A DNA stretch of 64,000 nt, taken from NCBI GenBank assembly GCA_000320545.1, contig ADNK01000490.1, positions 35,001 to 99,000 on the forward strand. The letters run 5' to 3'. A program made the position numbers and the translations under genes. This document shows, piece after piece, positions 51,082 through 63,518 of this stretch. This DNA is from Bigelowiella natans CCMP2755 (lineage: Eukaryota; Cercozoa; Chlorarachniophyceae). Under the pieces are notes generated by a model that did no database searches, had not been told where the DNA came from, and worked only from the letters and a program-made list of their open reading frames with translations. The number at the start of each line of letters is the position of its first letter. Positions within the stretch are counted from its first letter, which is position 1.

Positions 51082-51420
51082 TCATAGAGCACCGACCTCC
51101 ATTTCAAGACTGCACTGACGCTTGATATCGAGAAGGCTCGAATTAACATTGGAAATTCCGAAATGATCTGCTGCTTTCTTAAGATCCTTAATGTTAGTTG
51201 CCTCTCACATTTATCCGCATCATTCTGAGACCTACTACATGTTAAAACGACCTATCATCAATATCACAACTGTCTTTCCAGTCTAGCATTTTCTCAAAGA
51301 CACCTCGCTAAAGATAGTCACTAGTTGTGGACGACTTTCATATAATGAGTATTTGTTGGACCCTCTTCGATGACTTTGCAATTCCTCGAGAACTTGCTTC
51401 GATGATCCGTGGACTGATCA
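51082..51420 (-). CDS. BTB/POZ-like 3' exons of a minus-strand gene
   Basis: The last exon (about 51187-51082, TGA at 51082) encodes DLKKAADHFGISNVNSSLLD and then CSLEMEVGAL. The spacing of AADHFGI and N..SLLD resembles the C-terminal helices of a BTB/POZ domain, a protein-interaction fold. A preceding exon near 51410-51298 is open in three frames, so its reading is uncertain. The region 51420-52190 holds no clear exon. Confidence 0.35.
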
Positions 51421-52261
51421 CAATAAAAAAGAGTCTGAATCATAAATGCGTGCTTGCTACCTGGCATCAAAACACTTGCTTCGACTCTGATGCACTAGTA
51501 GGCAGAAAGCCTGGAGAACATGGGAGGAGGAGAGGATGGCAAAGGTCATCGAGAGCAGCTGTGAGTACCGAAATGATGCAGAAGCAAGCCAACATTTACA
51601 GACACCTGTACGGTAATATAATACATAAAACGTCTAAGATTTATTCCTGCGACAGCTCTTTCCGTTTGTCGTTCGATCAGAATGTACCGTAACTGAAGCA
51701 CCAGCATGCCGTGAATCACGTTGGTATTTAGGCTTGTACGCATCCATTCGACCCTGCGGCACGTTTGTTGTCGCTGAATGAAACTCCCCAACGATGGCAC
51801 AAGAGGACAAAACATTGAGTAATTAAGAGCGAGACCAGACAACCCTCTCTTCGTTTGGGGAATAATATATCCCAGAATCACCTTATGTAGGCCGTGCCGC
51901 AAGCGGAAAGTCACCCATATTTTCCAGAGGAGAATTTTACACCTACACGTAGCTCGAATTCAGAGAGAATTTGTCCATCTTGTTCGAGTAGGTGTAGAAA
52001 GATACCCTGAGATTACATGAGTGTGACATGAAGAATGGCTTGTCGCTTGCACACTATTTTGTATAGCTTGACCAAGCCACGTGAACAAATGTGAGGATTG
52101 AATGAAAACGCATTTAGTTCTAACATAACGTCACGTTTTTTATGTCGACGCAGGTGGTGAATGGATGGTGATTTGGTGTAGTCGTAAAATTTTACATGGC
52201 GATTTCGTTCGGATTTCAGGATTTTCAGAGGATTTCATCACAACAGATAGACTGGACGTGC
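51421..52261. other. Unassigned region upstream of the fibrillin gene
   Basis: Open frames occur on both strands (for example plus 51512-51563, starting MGGGEDGKG), but none joins convincingly to a neighbour. It probably contains the 5' part of the BTB-like gene and the fibrillin promoter. Confidence 0.3.
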
Positions 52262-53893
52262 ATGCGTGGAACCATGGCGACTCTTCCCGCTCCCAAGTCA
52301 AGGACTAACTCGCTCTCTAGGATACATCTCCCTGCGCTAGCTCTGGCTGTAGCCTCGGTAATCGGGATGGTTTTCATTGTGGGGAATCGACTTCGAACAG
52401 CATGTGGCACAGGGGATTAGTACCCACTCATCACATGCACATAAGCACATACCCTCCGGGCATCCTTGAGCATTTCGCTGTGATCTGCAATTAAGCTTTA
52501 TTCGAATATTTTCGGGGACACAATATAATAATTGAAGAATACGGCGTATCTTCCTGATCGTCATCGTCAGGAAAAATCTATGAGAATTTGAAACAATAGA
52601 TACATTGAAAAACTAATTCAAATGAGAACATATTTGGAGGTACGGGGGTATAACTTCAAATCTAAGATTATTGTAGCTGGAATTAGCAGACATGATAAAA
52701 AAGATAACCCTAGATCGAACCGACATGCGAAATTCGACCTTCAATGACAACCATCTGCATTTTCTTACAAAATTGGTCGTCGCTCCGCCAACCCCTGATT
52801 TTTCAGGTTTCACTTTACGTTGCCTTCAGCTCGCTGTCCTCCAGCTATGCCCCAACCCTTGAGCTCGGTAGCCCAGTTCATTAGGATCATGAAATACATT
52901 GTAAGGGTGATATGACTCGAATTCTTTAGGTTATGCGCCGTCTCGATCTATGACAGGGACGCGAATTGGCTTCAATCCAGTGGCACAAATTCCAGGTGAA
53001 TTAGAGAACATACCACAATCAATGAGAATACTCGATTTGTATTTGCGTTAAAAATTCGGCGTAAGCGGTTTCGAACCAATTCATTTAACAATCAGCAGTA
53101 CGAGTACCCCAGAGACAGCAGCGTTTTCGCAGCTATGCAAGGTTCCTGCCACTGACCATTCAATCAATAATGATAAAACACATAATATCCCGGTGATATC
53201 TAAACATAATCCTCCCACTAACGTGCAGGATAGAAAAGTGGATTCAGACCCCGAACGGCGAATACAAGGGAGAGATATTTGATAAGGTAAACTCTTGAGC
53301 GAGGTTATTAGCAACTGATGGTTTAGGGCTGATGATGTGCAGAGGGGAGGAATGGACGAGTGATTTAAGGATTGCATCCATCCATATCTCTTGCTTCATT
53401 CTTTTCATCATCCGTATTCAGCATATCATCTTTCCTCGATGGTCGCCCCATCATCCCTTAATTCTTCCCTCTTCCACACTCTCAAAACCCCCAACAGGCT
53501 GGAGTCCCTGATGGCTCATTAATCACAACCAGCAAAATCGTACGGAAGGTATTATCACTCAAGTGTGCGCAAATGCAGCAAACCACGCGCATACATAGCA
53601 GTCTCTGAATGCAGTTAACAATCGACGCACACCTAATACTCGCCGCACAAATACCGAATAATACCCATGCAATGACCACCTCCCATCCACCCACTCACCC
53701 ACTTCTATATTTTAGGCTGGAAACACTGTCTACACGGACTCTGGCTCCAGGTAGTAAGAAGAAGAGGCTGCTTGATGATTTTCAACCAATAGCAAGCAAA
53801 CAACGATGCGATACTGCTGATGAAGATAGATACGAATGAGGACGTGTGAATCAGAGCATAATAAGAGCAAGAGAGAACTGAACAATGTCAATA

Positions 53894-53937
<44 letters not shown>

Positions 53938-54305
53938 GCGCCAATTCGCAGTTACACCCTGGGAACCCCTAAGAACGCCCCAAAGCCAGCTGCTGCTGCA
54001 CCGAAAAAAACCGCTGTTGCGCCTGGTTGTGGTTTTTTGTAGTAGTGATGGTGGTGGGAAGGACAATGGGGTCATGGCGACATGTAATGATGTTGATGAT
54101 GATGACGATGATGATGATGCCTCACCTGAACAACTTCGAGTGACATCATGTGGACGATGATACCCATTGACATTGCTGTATCGGCATTGAGGCGTTGGCT
54201 TATCATCATCCTTTGAAAGCTTTGTTGACTGATGCTGTGTATGTCCGTCAGGCACAAAGAAAGTCCCTCTTGGCACACAGCGAGGCACCATCAAGAAGCC
54301 TCCTG

Positions 54306-54354
<49 letters not shown>

Positions 54355-54367
54355 ACACACACACACA

Positions 54368-54405
<38 letters not shown>

Positions 54406-55936
54406 GATTCGTACACAAAGGCAAACAGAGTTACTAGAAATTAATACTTTTCATCCTTACACCAATCAGCCCCTCCTGCGCCATCGTCGTCTGGGCCTTC
54501 ATTCGGGTCGTCGTATTTGAATATCAGTAGTAGTAGTAGTAGTAGTAGTAATAGTGGCAATAAAGTAGCATACACATACGCAGCTTCTCATCGATTGTCC
54601 CCCGCCATCACCATTTCAGCAGAAGAATTTCCTCTTACGAGTAGTAACGACGGTGTCATTGAATTTGTTCACGTTTTCCTATGCGTTTCTCCGTCTCCTC
54701 TCCTCCGTCGCCTCCATCGACCCTCTCCCTTCTTTTGTCCCATTATCTCTAACTGATCAGTGGTTTCTTCGGTGGTGGAGGAGGAGGAGAAAGTGCTAAG
54801 CCTGTTGCGCCAAGGGTAGTAAGTGCTGCACAGAACTCCGCTGTGTGTTCATATTTCACAACAACAAGAGGAAAGAGGGAGGAAGAGATATATGCACGAA
54901 TAAACCCATTCATACATGCACGCATACACTTACACACGCGCGCGCGCACACACATACCTTATATCATCATTTTAATTCATCTATGTGGGGGGGGGTTCTT
55001 GTATTTTCAGGGCACCGAGATTAGCAGAAAGGCAACGATAAAGAAACAGGTTGCAACCGTGAAGAAGCAGGCTCCCCCGCCCAAGGTAGAAGAAGAAGAG
55101 GAAGAGAATGAAGAGGATGATAGAAGGAGAACAAATGATGGGCGGGGATAGGTTTTATGCAGACACTGATCTATAAATTGTATGCTGGTGTATATCAGTT
55201 ATTATAATCATCATTGCTATCATCGTCATGATGGTTATCATGGTCTTTTTCTTTCTCTATCAGAAGGCTGCTCCTGCTGCAACTCCGAAAAAGTCACAAG
55301 GTGGTGGCGGCGGTGGTGGTCTTTTTGGCTTCTTTGGAAGCGCTCAAGAAGCTCCGCCAGGTTGCAGTTTCTACTGCCTTCCTCCAGCCCCCCCCCTCCC
55401 CAACCCCTAATCTCGTAATAGTCGTTGCCTCACATGGACTGTTGTGTATGTACCTTAGCTGCGGAACCTGCTGCACCAGCCAAGAAAGAGGTGAGAGGGG
55501 GAAGGAGGGGAGCAGAGGAGGATGATAACATATTGCAACTTCGCATGCGCGAGGGTCGTGATGATGCTGATTAATGCTTATAATAAATTCATTAGCAAAG
55601 CGGATTCTTCGGAAGAAAAAGTGTAGCAGCCCCTGCCAAGGTGGCGATTATAAATACATATGTGAGTGCGTGTGTGCGCGCGTGTGTGTGTTCTTTCGCT
55701 TGTCTGAACCACATAGCACCTGTACTTTCTTCTTTGAAATATGCATTGTGAGTGCGTAGGCGTGTATGTGTTGTTAACATGCAATGTATATATGGTCACG
55801 CCAATTGCAGAAAGCTGCTCCTGCACAGAGGGCAACTGTGAAGAAGACAGCACCCCCAACGCCAAGGTGATATTATTAGCGCTATAATTGAGTTGATACT
55901 GTGCTATATCATCTCATCTTCGTCATCCATCGTCGT

Positions 55937-55971
<35 letters not shown>

Positions 55972-57720
55972 ACACCAATCACCATCATCGTACATATATA
56001 GACCAACCCCAAGGCCAACCCCAAGGCCAACGCCGAAGCCTACCTTCAAGCCAGCCCCTAAACCGACTTCTCCACCGAAAAAGAAGGTATTATTTATTTA
56101 TTGTGGAATAATAGCAGGGTGATTACCCCATTGTGGCAACCAATGGCAGCAATGCCTACTCAGCTTGTTGTCATCATCATCATAGTGTGATGATGAAGTC
56201 CCCTTCCTTTGTCTCACACAGTCATCACCATCACCGTTACAACTATTTTCCCGCTTGTTTTTCAGTCATATTCACAATTATTTTGTCATCACAAGGCTGC
56301 GCCTCCAGCTGTGAAGCCTAAAGCTGTGGCCCCACCCCCCGCAGCTAAGAAACCCGAGAAGAAGGATCCTGCACCAAGTGAGTTGTGGTCAAGTGGGAGG
56401 GGTCATTTCCCGCTTGGGTTTTTGTCCATCTCCATCGTGCTACCCCCTCTCTTCCTCCTCCCCCCCCCCCGCGTCCCCCCCCTCCCTGCATAGCTCTTCT
56501 AATGAAATGCAACGACCTTACGACTCTACTTATATTTTCTGTGATGGCTATGTTGTGTATCATTATAGAAGGCCCTGATCTCTTCTCTCAGCTTTCTGGA
56601 ACGATTCGCATGTCGACAAAAGTGAGTGCCATCTGGCTAAAAATAACAACAACAACAACAACAACGATGATGATGATGATGATGATGGTGATGATGCACG
56701 GGTGGTCCTCTAAGCTACTTTGTGTTGTCATCGTCTACCTACTTCCTTGTACGTCGGCTAAGGGAGGGATCAATCATCTTTAACTTTTTTTCTGGCGAAT
56801 GTTTAGGCTTTGAACGAGCTCACACAGTCTTCGTCGCAGCCAGCTCCTACCTCTGCTCCAAAGCCAGTAATTTTGTTAAGTAGCAGTATGACGAAGATGA
56901 TGATGATGAAGAAGGAGGAAGAGAGGAAATAGAAGTCTCTTCTAGGTTTAGTGGTGGATATTGTAGAGTGGAAACTTGGGTGTTGATTATGGTCCGAGAT
57001 GGTATTGAGGCGTTGCTTAAAATCATCATCGCATCAGCCGTTTTGTTGGTTACAATTCTCGAATTTCGTCTCTTATTACCGGGGAAGGGAAGCTGTTAAC
57101 GAATGATACATCAATTTGACTCCTTGCTAATTTATCAATACTCAATTATGTCCGGTGATGACCACAGCTGCCTACACCAAAGCCAACGATGAAGCCGGTA
57201 AGCATTTATCGAATCTAACAGGAAAACAATCATTGTTTGCTGAACTGATCTTCCATCAATGAGTAGTGACAGATTAACACACACAAGCACACTGAATAAC
57301 CCACGTATATTTTCTTCTTCTTTTCCTCATTCCTCTCGTCCTGCACTATTGGTTGTCATTTCCCTTCCTCCGCATAGGTCGCACCACCTCCTCCTCCCCC
57401 AGCACAAGAGGTAGTAGTCGTTGCCGTCGTAGTAGCTCGCACAGTCCATTGCTGTCATCGTCATCATCACTAGCATGATCATCAACATTCAGCAGTAGTA
57501 AGTAAGGACCACAGCCATGAGAACCCTCATTTCACAACGACTCTCTTCCATCTACCCCCCCCCGCTCCCCATCCTGCTCCTCCTGTTCCTGCAGAGCGTC
57601 GCTTCTACTGGAGGCGGTTTCGGGTCCTTCCTGTCGGGAACCGTCAAGAAATTCGCTTCGCCACCTGCTGCTAGCGAAGCCCCTGTAGCGCCACCTTCAG
57701 GTAATTAATTGTCGTAGTAA

Positions 57721-57753
<33 letters not shown>

Positions 57754-58176
57754 CAGTAGTGCTAGTTATTCTGATGCATTCAAATCAACACTGCTTTTTT
57801 CAAGTAGTTGGTATCTCACAGTAAACAAGCAGTTGCTCCTCCAATGATATTGTGATTTCCAGGGCTTGATACCTACTATATCGTCGTCGTCGTCGTCGTC
57901 ATCATCAGTCATCATCAGCCTCATCATCATCATCATCATCATCATTATCTCCTCCTTTATTCTTTTTCTTCAGGCACTGCTCGCAAGGTCATCATTCCTA
58001 TCCCTGAACCAGAGGAGCTAGATACGCCTCTCTTCGATCCTGCGAAGGACTTCGGAAAGTTAGTTGCCGGCAGAGCAGCAGCAGCACCAGCACAGACATG
58101 CGAGAGAAAGAAGGGGGAGGGGAAAGAAGGGTGGGAAGAAGATGAAGATATTGGTTAATGGTCCATCCCCTATATC

Positions 58177-58208
<32 letters not shown>

Positions 58209-59536
58209 TATCGCCTTCATTGGTATTTGCCATTGTTGGACAGGTATAAGCTTGTTGACGTCGATCTGCTCAAGACCAAGGATGAGGATCTCAGGGTGGC
58301 TAAGATCAAAGCAACCCAAAAGGTGAGTGTGGGACTATGTACATGCAGCATGAGACATGAATGTTTCTTTGGATCTCTCTCTCTCTCTCCCCCCCCCCTT
58401 TCTTTCCCTCCCTCCCCCCCCCTTTTTTCCCCCACACATACGTACGTGTACACGAATACGCACAGGATGACCAACTGGCCTCGCTTCTTGCCCAAACGCG
58501 ATCTCAACAAGCCGAGCTAGAGAAGCTTCGCGAGCAGGTATGCTACGATCTTGAGGAGCATTCTGCCGTCCTTTTCCTCCTCTTCCTCCTCCTCCTCCTC
58601 CTTGCTTCTCCTAATCTTTTGGATGATACCAGGTTAAGCAATTGTCGCAGGGCGCCGCAGAAGCAGCAAAGGTAGGAGGTGTAGTTAGAAAATAGTGGCG
58701 ATCAAAGGAAACAAAATAACTACTATGTTCGTGGTAACACTGCGGCGACATGGTAGTAGTACCGTGTGCTGATGCTGATTGATTCTTTGTGACGATGATA
58801 ATTTGTCAAGGTCTCCGCAGAGCAAGCTGAGCTAGAGGAATACATTCTGCCTCCACAAGCGAAGGGTGAATCATTATAAAATAGTCACACACCATCGTTC
58901 GCCATTGGCATTGCTTGCACCGCACCCCCTCCCCCACCCCTTCGGCTGGTCCTTGTTATTCGTTTCTTCTTCTTCTTCTTCTTCATCTTCTTCTTTTGCT
59001 TTTTATCCCAATGGTAATTTTCCGATGACGACGATGAGAATGATGATGATGCCTTGACTTGCTCCAAGAATCCGTTCTTCTTGCTGCATAGCAACATTGC
59101 AGCCGTGCCCTTCTCTCACATATGAAAAGAACGGTTGTTCTTCCTTCAAGCCCGCTCTTGAATGACTCGACTGCTGCCAAATCAGGCGCTCTTTCTATCC
59201 TCCGTGACGCCGTGGAGGATCGTGATATCGACCCCGAGGAGGTCTACACTGCCATTCGCGCACTAGAGAAGCAGAAGTTGCAGGTTCCCGCCTTGGCTGT
59301 CAAGGTAACGAGCTAGATCTCCTTCTGCGTCACAATCGATCTATCATGATGACGACGATGATAATGATGATAAAGATGATGATGATGACGATGGTGATGT
59401 TGTTTCATCAGGGCTCATGGAGACTAGTGTTTACTAGCGGAACCGCGAATACACAGCAGGCAATGGGAGGGAAAATCAACTATGTTCCGGTATTATTCGA
59501 ATGGTTACTACTGTGCCCTCTTTCGCGAGACCTTCT

Positions 59537-59572
<36 letters not shown>

Positions 59573-60798
59573 ATTTCTCTTCCTCCCCCCGTTCTCTGTT
59601 TTTCTTTGGCTCCTTTGAGTGTCGCTCTGATCAAATGTAACCCGATATCATGCTGCTAACTATGCCGCTGCTGCTATCACTAACGATGGTGATAGAGAAA
59701 GAAATGCTTCGTCGTAGTAGTAGTAGTAGTAAGTAGTAGTAGTAGTAGTAGTAGTGGCAGGGATGTCAACTGTCGTTTTGGAGCAAGTTCGTTCACGAAG
59801 AGCCCTCCCCTCCATATTGTTTACTATTTTGAATCTGACACTTTCAACTCGTCATTCGTCCCCTGCTCTCGCCCCTTCCCTCATACAGGTGAAGGCGGTG
59901 CAAACGTTTGGGGAAGATGGCGAAATAACGAACGGGGTGTATCTTGGTCCTGTGCCACTTGTCAGATTCAAGGTGCGCTTCATGATGATGATGATGATGA
60001 TGATGACGACGATGATGATGCTGGGCAAATGTAGCTAGCGGTGATCATGGTCATTACCCACTTACCTTTATCTTGCAATTGTTATTCTTCCTTTCTTGGC
60101 GAATGGATGGACGTGCGTGTAAACAATCAATAATATCAGGGTCGATACAAGTGGCTCTCATACCGTTCCCGTCTGGAATTCGATTTTCAGGTGGTTGATG
60201 ATGATGATACAGAGTTTATAGCAGCACTAGCTAGCAGAAGTAGTGCGCAGTCCTAGCAGCAACGTCCTCCTCTCTATAGAAGCTGTTATGTTTTCCCTTG
60301 CAGTCGTCATTATCATCGTGTCTATTTGGGTCGACAGCAACCTACTTCCCGCCTTTCGAGTAGTGTCATTGATCTCTGTTTGCTGCTGTTGCTGCCTTTT
60401 GCGCCGTAGGATGTGGAAGCTTTTGGAGTGTACACCCCAGAGAACCTCCCAGATCCTGTACGCAATATTCTAGGACTTAAGACGGAGCAGGGCGAATACA
60501 AGAAACAACCCGCTTTTAACTTCATCGCGGTTGATGATAAGGTTGCTGCTCGAATTCGCCGCAACATGTGTTGTCGTTGAATGCTACCAACATTACCTCA
60601 TTTGTTCTGTGAATGGGTGGTTGATGCATACGTTTGCCATGAAATGAAAGGGAGATGCAGCAACGACAGTTGTGGTGCGGTTCGATCATAAGTTCTCTGA
60701 CAAATACCTCGCCCCCCCCCTTTTTTTTCAAATAGGTTCTCCTTGCACGAGGAGCTGGAGGTGGTGTCGGACTTTGGGTGAGAGAACAAGACGAATAG
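52262..60798 (+). CDS. Plastid-lipid-associated protein (fibrillin) with long Pro/Ala/Lys-rich, G-F-F-G-bearing region
   Basis: About 30 exons and 770 residues. Start region: 52262-52357, 52807-52867, 52930-52995, 53096-53141, 53229-53286, 53498-53548, 53716-53750, 53952-54025, all in phase; last exons 60410-60541 and 60736-60798. The first ATG shown gives a hydrophobic leader (LPALALAVAS) followed by VAFSS, which looks like the signal plus Phe-bearing transit peptide of secondary plastids; an in-frame ATG lies at 52196. Residues 90-145 hold GVPDGSLITTSKIVRK and NTVYTDSGSSYTLG. Exons between 54470 and 57710 encode a basic Pro/Ala/Lys-rich region with four Gly/Phe exons: [29 protein letters not shown] and GGGFGSFLSG. 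Exons 58240-58860 are helical. The PAP/fibrillin domain follows: GSWRLVFTSGTANTQ, GKINYVP, NGVYLGPVPLVRFKG, RLEFDFQ and ARGAGGGVGLWVRE. Fibrillins coat plastoglobules and thylakoids and bind lipids. The extended linker is unusual. Confidence 0.85.
54309..54402. repeat. (CT)n then (CA)n microsatellite
   Basis: CT run followed by CA run in an intron of the fibrillin gene. Confidence 0.9.
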
Positions 60799-62118
60799 AG
60801 CAAACAATCCTATTACCATAAACAATTGCTTTTCCTCCCGGTATGATAGACCGGTGTCCGTAGCTACTGCTTTCTCTCTCAGCTACCACATTCTAGCATT
60901 GTGCACGTCGCCATGACCATATAGGCACGCGGCATCATGTCGTTTGTAGCCATTCTTTTCTTGTGAATAACTTGCATCTAGTACGGCTCATGTATGCATG
61001 TGAAGTATTATCTACCACATGACATAGCTTGACGGTCAGATGTCATACCTACACCTCTAGAGCTATCATTTCCGCACATTCAAATGCCATTGATGTGCTG
61101 CACGTAGCACATCTACAAATGGGACATCAACCATCTGGACCATGCTAGCATGGACGCATGGACGCGCATTCACATCTCTAGATCTAGGTGTAGCTGCAGC
61201 GGCTAACAAATCTCTTTTTTGTTGCACGCGACACGTGCACCGCATGACGATCGATGCCGCGATTGTTCCATGTTGTTTGCGCGCGCAATTCCAGAATTGC
61301 TGATGTGGCAACATGTGCGTGGATGACCATCTAGCCATGCACGAACTAGATGAAGACGCTTTGGACGAGCACATCTGCTCAGACACGCCACCAGCTAGAC
61401 AGCTGTCCTCTCACGCTTGTCACGGTTGCCATGAGCCAGTCTAGCAGTGACCGGCCCTCTCTGGCCCTTGCTAGCTACGCTCACGCTGCGCACCAGCTAG
61501 CTAGCGGCTAGCCAGCTTGCAAGCTGGCTTGCTAGCTTGTTGTTAATTTCAGGCGAAGTTTTTCATTGGGTCAGCACTTGCGCAGACCATTCTGGCATTG
61601 CACAACGTGTTGATCGATGGAAGTGCAACAACACACAAACAAGCAGATCTGCTGTCCAATCAAAGCTAGCAAAGGTGCATGCATGCACAACGTTGCTGCA
61701 GTCTGGCAATGCCCACTTGGACCAACATTGGATCGTTCGATCCAAGTGAGATGCCACACCCAAAAATGTCTCAGAAGCGCAACTTCACATTGCAAACTTG
61801 TGAACAATGAACAATGACGAAAAACTACATCTCCGAAGTGTGACATGACAATTGCAGTGTGCGAAATGCAGTGCCTCGAACTGGCTTCAGTGAGGACTAA
61901 AACTGTGCCTCGAACTAACTTGTGACAAAGTGAATCACCTCACCATCTCGGCGAGTTGGATTTTGCCTGCGCACGAATGGACAACGACAAGGTCAGTTTC
62001 CAATTTCCATGGATTTCTGGTCAATAATTTGAAGAGATAATATCTAAGGATGTGCTAGAAAGAAACAGAATTTGTTTTTTTGACAAAGAAACGCCCATTT
62101 TCAGTGAGTCCCCTCAGC
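60799..62118. repeat. Repeat island upstream of the last gene
   Basis: From about 60850 to 61560 the sequence is dense in CTAGCTAG, TGCATGCA and GCGCGC words. A perfect 20-base palindrome lies at 61510-61529. No exon was seen from 61560 to 62118; the TTTTCAG at 62099-62105 may be the 3' end of a 5' UTR intron. Confidence 0.5.
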
Positions 62119-63239
62119 ATGGGGCACGTCGACGGCGGTACCCTACTACCATGGCCAGGCGTTGTAATGGCCTTATGCCTATTTCTTCTCGTCTCACCCG
62201 TGCAAGGGGGGCCAAGATGGTACCATGATGAAGCCAACGACTACGGGGGGCAACGTAGGAGAGGAGCAGACGGGATGCGCTCTCCTGGTTGGCAAAAAAT
62301 GCTGAGGCGAGTTCGAAAGATCGCCGTACGTGCCGCGTTCTTGTCCATCGGCCTGAGCCTGGCCCGGAAGAATCATCTCATTCAGGTTCATAGTTTTGAA
62401 TGTGAATGTTGACGAAGTTGTGCAATAACGGAGAATTTGACAATAGTCGTGTGGTTGCACACAGATTTACCTTCACAACTTTCCCTCTGCGTTACGCTCA
62501 CCACTTCGAGGGTATCTTGCCTTTGGGGACCAGGTAGATCAAACCAGTTCAAAGCACATAGTCAATATTAGATAGCTTGGTCTGTTTACTTTTATTTCAG
62601 TGATAATTTGTCTTTCTCATCACATCACATTTCACACCGAACACTATGAGAAAGAGAGGGTCGTTGGAGAAGAGATGATGGACTTCGTTCTCTTACTAGG
62701 TTATCGGGACAGGAGAAAGCATGATGGATGCGTTGAAAGCTGGTACAGTTCTACTCCAGACCATGATTTTTTTCCTTAATGCTTTCGCAGAGATCTAGAG
62801 ATAATATCACCCAAACTGGAAGAATGCTGCTTGTGCACACCTTACTACTAAGCACAAATGCATATATATGTACGAAAGCAAGGACAAACACTCGTATTAA
62901 TTACAATCGTTATTTTTATTGTATCATTCATTGAAAAGATGGCATCATAGTCGAGCGTAGTGGCCCTCGGCTACTTCCTCCATCGCAATATATTGATGCT
63001 GAAGGCTCATCTTCGTCTTCGACATCATCACGAGTGAAGACATTGGCAGGAAAAGCTGCAAATACTGTAGGGAACGCTGTGGATTCTCTCGACCAAGCTG
63101 CAGGTATTCATTAAGGATAATTCATTCAATGCCATAACAATTGCTCCATTTTTAAACGTACGTCCATGCAAATGCACAGCGCGGGCAGACAATATTACAT
63201 TATTATCATATATGACGTATGTGAGCAATGAATAATATG

Positions 63240-63289
<50 letters not shown>

Positions 63290-63331
63290 CTGGGTGTAGA
63301 GAGAACCTTCCACATTATTTAAATATCATAT

Positions 63332-63409
<78 letters not shown>

Positions 63410-63518
63410 CATATATTCATTATTTGTAACATTTGCATTCGCAAATATCTTCGAATTAGGCGAGGTAGTGGAAGGATTATATGACGTGTATAAAGAAATG
63501 AGAGCTGAGAAACGGTGA
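62119..63518 (+). CDS. Small protein with N-terminal hydrophobic leader, function unknown
   Basis: Exons 62119-62385, 62465-62533, 62700-62742, 62951-63103 and 63460-63518 join in phase (196 residues, TGA at 63516-63518). Residues 11-31 form a hydrophobic leader (WPGVVMALCLFLLVSPVQG) with a likely signal-peptidase site after VQG, so the product enters the secretory route or, in a complex plastid, the plastid. A basic segment follows (MLRRVRKIAVRAAFLSIG), then a Ser-rich stretch, a helix (TLAGKAANTVGNAVDSLDQA) and EVVEGLYDVYKEM. No family was recognised. (TA)n repeats occupy the last intron. Confidence 0.6.
63247..63406. repeat. Two (TA)n runs and one (TG)n run
   Basis: TA runs at 63247-63284 and 63338-63376, the second followed by a TG run. 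All lie in the last intron of the final gene. Confidence 0.9.

Noticed and set aside
51512-51563. Possible alternative first exon of the fibrillin gene (MGGGEDGKG)
   Set aside because: Phase-compatible only through an internal acceptor at 52823; the hydrophobic leader exon at 52262-52357 is a better start for a plastid protein.
54090-60015. Idea that (GAT)n near donors pairs with (ATC)n near acceptors to bring splice sites together
   Set aside because: The two repeat types rarely occur in the same intron here, so there is no support for pairing.
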